Assembly: GCA_030613285.1 (NCBI GenBank)
Contig: JAUWME010000006.1
Coordinates: forward strand, 1 to 17,044
Length of the DNA: 17,044 nucleotides
Reading direction: 5' to 3'
DNA from: Candidatus Zymogenus sp.
GTDB taxonomy: Bacteria; Desulfobacterota; Zymogenia; Zymogenales; Zymogenaceae
Positions 14,998 to 17,044 of this stretch are shown here, piece by piece. Position 1 is the first letter of the stretch; each line of letters starts with the position of its first letter. Under the pieces are notes generated by a model that saw nothing but the letters and a program-made list of their open reading frames with translations, ran no database searches and was not told the origin of the DNA. Made by a program: the position numbers and the translations under genes.

Positions 14998-15108
14998 GGA
15001 GGGTGGTCTTTTTTGCAAATGAAGGGTCATCAGAAGATGAAAGATGTCCAGACAATTTGTTTGTGGTTCTGTTTATAAATACAATTTTCATTTTTAAAGG
15101 ATGGAAAA

Positions 15109-15654
15109 ATGGAGAAGAATGAATCTGTTCACAAACCTTCCCTTGCCTATCGGCTAAAAAAGGCCGTGGTGGGAACCGCCCTCATCGCCTTTGGGGCCAC
15201 CTTCGAGAAGGTCTCCAAGAAAGATGAGGTGATTATTGAAGAGCTGAAAGATTGGGAAGAAGGTCTCGTCTTATCGCTGGGGGTTTTGCCCTTTGGCCCA
15301 GCAATTTCGATGAAAAAGAAAGATGGATATGTAAAATATCTCGGCCGTGGGTACAAAGAGGATCCCTCGCTTAAGATATTATTCAAAAATGTCGACTCCG
15401 CTTTTTTGGCCTTCACAGGCCAGATGGGCAACCACACGGCATTTGCCCAACACAGGGCGCTTGTACACGGAAGTCTCATTGACGGCATCAAAGCTAACAG
15501 GGTGATGGGATTAGTGCAGACCTATCTGTTGCCCGGTATTGTATTGAATAAAATCTTTAAACGACCGCCTAAATATACATTTAAGCAGTTGCTTTTAAAG
15601 GGATATCTCTATTTAACATTTCCCATAACTTTTTCTATGAATATGTGGAAATAG
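15109..15654 (+). CDS. SCP2 sterol-binding-like domain protein
   Basis: A 181-residue protein without a clear signal peptide. Residues about 45-145 resemble the SCP2/sterol-carrier fold that binds lipids or acyl-CoA: GYVKYLGRGYKEDPSLKILFKN followed by DSAFLAFTGQMGNHTAFAQH and a VHGSLIDGIKANRVMGLVQTYLLPG segment (pattern given as separate pieces). The N-terminus (residues 11-32) is moderately hydrophobic, and the C-terminus has a hydrophobic YLYLTFPITF patch, so membrane association is possible. ATG 15109 follows AAAGGATGG. The iron alcohol dehydrogenase begins 38 bp downstream with its own ribosome site, so the pair is probably an operon, perhaps in lipid or long-chain alcohol metabolism (inference). 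Domain assignment is by pattern memory and is moderately secure. Confidence 0.65.
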   Translation: MEKNESVHKPSLAYRLKKAVVGTALIAFGATFEKVSKKDEVIIEELKDWEEGLVLSLGVLPFGPAISMKKKDGYVKYLGRGYKEDPSLKILFKNVDSAFLAFTGQMGNHTAFAQHRALVHGSLIDGIKANRVMGLVQTYLLPGIVLNKIFKRPPKYTFKQLLLKGYLYLTFPITFSMNMWK

Positions 15655-15692
15655 TTTGAAATGAAAAACCTCTCTTTTAAAGGAGTAAAATA

Positions 15693-16865
15693 ATGCTTCC
15701 AGAATATTATGAATTTTTATGTCCCGTAAAGATACTCAGTGGATTGAAGGCCCTGTCGAATCTCACTTTTGAGATGGAGCTTCTGGGCGTAAAAAAGGCG
15801 CTGATTGTAACCGACAAGGGCGTTTCAGATGCCGGCTTGATCAAGACAGTCAAAAAGGCCTTTGGTGGGTCGAAGTGTGAGATCGGGGCGATCTATGACA
15901 AGACACCCCCGGATTCAGGGACAGACATCGTAAATGAGGTGGCAAAGCTCTTTTTGGACAAAAAATGTGATTGTTTTATCGCCGTGGGGGGCGGAAGCTC
16001 CATAGATACGGCAAAGTGCGCAAACATGATAGTCGTTGAGGGCACAAACGACCTTATGAAGTTTCAGGGTGTGGAGAGGTTGACTAAACCCCTAAAGCCT
16101 TTTGTCGTTATCCCCACGACCGCCGGCACAGGGTCTGAGGTTACATCGGCGGCGGTCATTTACGACAGAAAAAATAAGACTAAACTTGCCTTCGCTTCGG
16201 GCTTGCTTTTTCCCGATATTGCGATACTTGACCCAAAGATGACGGTTACCATGCCGCCAAAGATTACCGCCGCCACCGGCATGGACGCCCTGACCCATGC
16301 TGTCGAGGCGTACTATTGCCTCCAAAAAAACCCGGTGTCAGATGCCTATGCCATTGCCGCCATCAGGCTGGTTTTCGACAGCCTTCTGGATTCCACTCTG
16401 AAACCGAAGGATGAAAAAAAGAGGCTTGCCATGTTGAACGCCTCTCTGCTGGCAGGTATTGCATTTTCCAACTCTTTGGTCGGGGTGGTGCATGGCATTG
16501 CCCACGCCACCGGCGGAGTTGCCAGAGTTCCCCACGGCATAGCGAACTCAATCCTTCTCCCCTTTGGCATGGAGAACAACTATGACAAGGCTGGGGATCT
16601 TATAGCGGAGCTTGCCCCGTTTATGGGCGCCACAACCACAGGATCGAAGCTGGATCAGGCAAAGAGTGCAGTTGCCGCAGTCCGAGAGCTGGCAAATGAG
16701 CTGAAGGCCGCCAGCGGACTCCCCACCAAGCTCAGCGAGGCTGGGGTTAAAAAAGACCAACTGGAAGAGATCGCCAAAACCGCCATCAACGATGGATCGT
16801 GCACAATGAACCCCGAAGATATCACGTATGAGGTTGCCCTCGATATTATCAAGCAGGCGTTTTAG
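15693..16865 (+). CDS. Iron-containing alcohol dehydrogenase
   Basis: A 390-residue group III (Fe-dependent) alcohol dehydrogenase, which interconverts alcohols and aldehydes with NAD(P). The dinucleotide-binding motif is AVGGGSSIDTAK (residues 97-108); PTTAGTGSEVT (141-151) is the second cofactor loop. The four expected metal ligands are present: Asp198 and His202 (GMDALTHAVEAY), His267 (VVHGIAHATGG) and His281 (VPHGIANS). Length is the family norm. The ATG follows AAAGGAG with 7-nt spacing. It is the last gene before a strong terminator and lies just downstream of the SCP2-like gene. Substrate chain length cannot be judged; close relatives handle ethanol, butanol, propanediol and 4-hydroxybutyrate. 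Confidence 0.95.
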   Translation: MLPEYYEFLCPVKILSGLKALSNLTFEMELLGVKKALIVTDKGVSDAGLIKTVKKAFGGSKCEIGAIYDKTPPDSGTDIVNEVAKLFLDKKCDCFIAVGGGSSIDTAKCANMIVVEGTNDLMKFQGVERLTKPLKPFVVIPTTAGTGSEVTSAAVIYDRKNKTKLAFASGLLFPDIAILDPKMTVTMPPKITAATGMDALTHAVEAYYCLQKNPVSDAYAIAAIRLVFDSLLDSTLKPKDEKKRLAMLNASLLAGIAFSNSLVGVVHGIAHATGGVARVPHGIANSILLPFGMENNYDKAGDLIAELAPFMGATTTGSKLDQAKSAVAAVRELANELKAASGLPTKLSEAGVKKDQLEEIAKTAINDGSCTMNPEDITYEVALDIIKQAF

Positions 16866-16897
16866 GGGATTTTAAGTACAGTTAAGTTACAATGACC

Positions 16898-16927
16898 GGG
16901 GCGGGTGTTAAGTCCGCCCCTTTATTT
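16898..16927 (+). terminator. Rho-independent terminator of the alcohol dehydrogenase operon
   Basis: GGGGCGG (16898-16904) pairs perfectly with CCGCCCC (16914-16920) around a 9-nt loop, followed directly by TTTATTT. It lies 33 bp after the stop and between convergent genes. On the - strand it lacks a following T-run, so it mainly serves the + strand genes. Confidence 0.85.
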
Positions 16928-17044
16928 ATCAATTGGCTCGGCATCTTTCCATTTTTTGTCAAAAAATTGATTCAGCGTTTTATGTGGCTCTTTGAAATTA
17001 TTCTTTTTTATTTTGACTGCCGAAGTTAATTTTTCACCAAGATT
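16922..17044 (-). CDS. C-terminal end of an unidentified protein (truncated by the window)
   Basis: On the - strand a frame is open from the window edge (17044) for 40 codons to TAA (16924-16922), directly against the terminator. The peptide has a natural protein-like composition, ending LNQFFDKKWKDAEPIDK. No family can be named from so short a piece, and a 40-codon open frame can occur by chance, though its end beside a terminator in a convergent layout fits a real gene. Confidence 0.5.
   Translation of the reverse strand, partial: NLGEKLTSAVKIKKNNFKEPHKTLNQFFDKKWKDAEPIDK

Overview
The window reads as a stretch of ordinary chromosome from a Gram-negative, probably anaerobic bacterium. The mix of genes resembles what is common in Desulfobacterota (the former Deltaproteobacteria): a DUF362 protein, a COG1900 homocysteine-biosynthesis protein, an SCP2-like protein next to an iron-type alcohol dehydrogenase, and a nitronate monooxygenase/FabK-like flavoprotein. 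This placement is inference from gene families only; no rRNA or other phylogenetic marker is present. A lipoprotein and two proteins with Sec-type signal peptides indicate a periplasm. I see no tRNA, rRNA, CRISPR array, transposase, integrase or phage gene.

Layout. Positions 1-3128 (+): the 3' end of a DUF362 protein with a Cys-bearing C-terminal half, an FGGY sugar kinase, a G-rich 9-bp repeat, and a secreted Lys-rich hypothetical protein. Positions 3202-4525 (+): a stand-alone COG1900/HcyBio gene with its own sigma-70-like promoter and a likely terminator. Positions 4797-7611 (-): a two-gene operon of a TPR plus type 1 periplasmic-binding-fold lipoprotein (LpoA-like layout) and a membrane-anchored SNase/OB-fold nuclease. 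Positions 7954-9682 (+): an M24 creatinase/prolidase-like protein and a small four-helix membrane protein. Positions 9775-10494 (-): an AlkD-type DNA alkylation repair protein. Positions 10562-10840: three copies of a dispersed intergenic repeat. Positions 11008-16865 (+): an NMO/FabK-like flavoprotein, a secreted and C-terminally anchored 5'-nucleotidase, a CxxC peroxiredoxin-like protein, an SCP2-like protein and an iron alcohol dehydrogenase, closed by a strong terminator. Positions 16922-17044 (-): the C-terminal end of an unidentified gene.

No gene cluster forms an obvious new defence or biosynthetic system; most genes look like metabolic and envelope housekeeping units. The most unusual signals are non-coding. 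Gaps downstream of several + strand genes hold G/T-rich, GGTTG-containing degenerate repeats with different unit lengths (9, 11, 28, 30 and 38-47 bp), one of which is a canonical G-quadruplex motif. The other points of interest are enzymes whose usual active-site residues appear changed: the NMO-like protein has Leu at the His position, and the M24 protein has Phe where a metal-ligand Glu is expected. Several start codons are better placed downstream of the longest open frame because strong ribosome binding sites decide them (3299, 5597, 7954, 9284, 12321).
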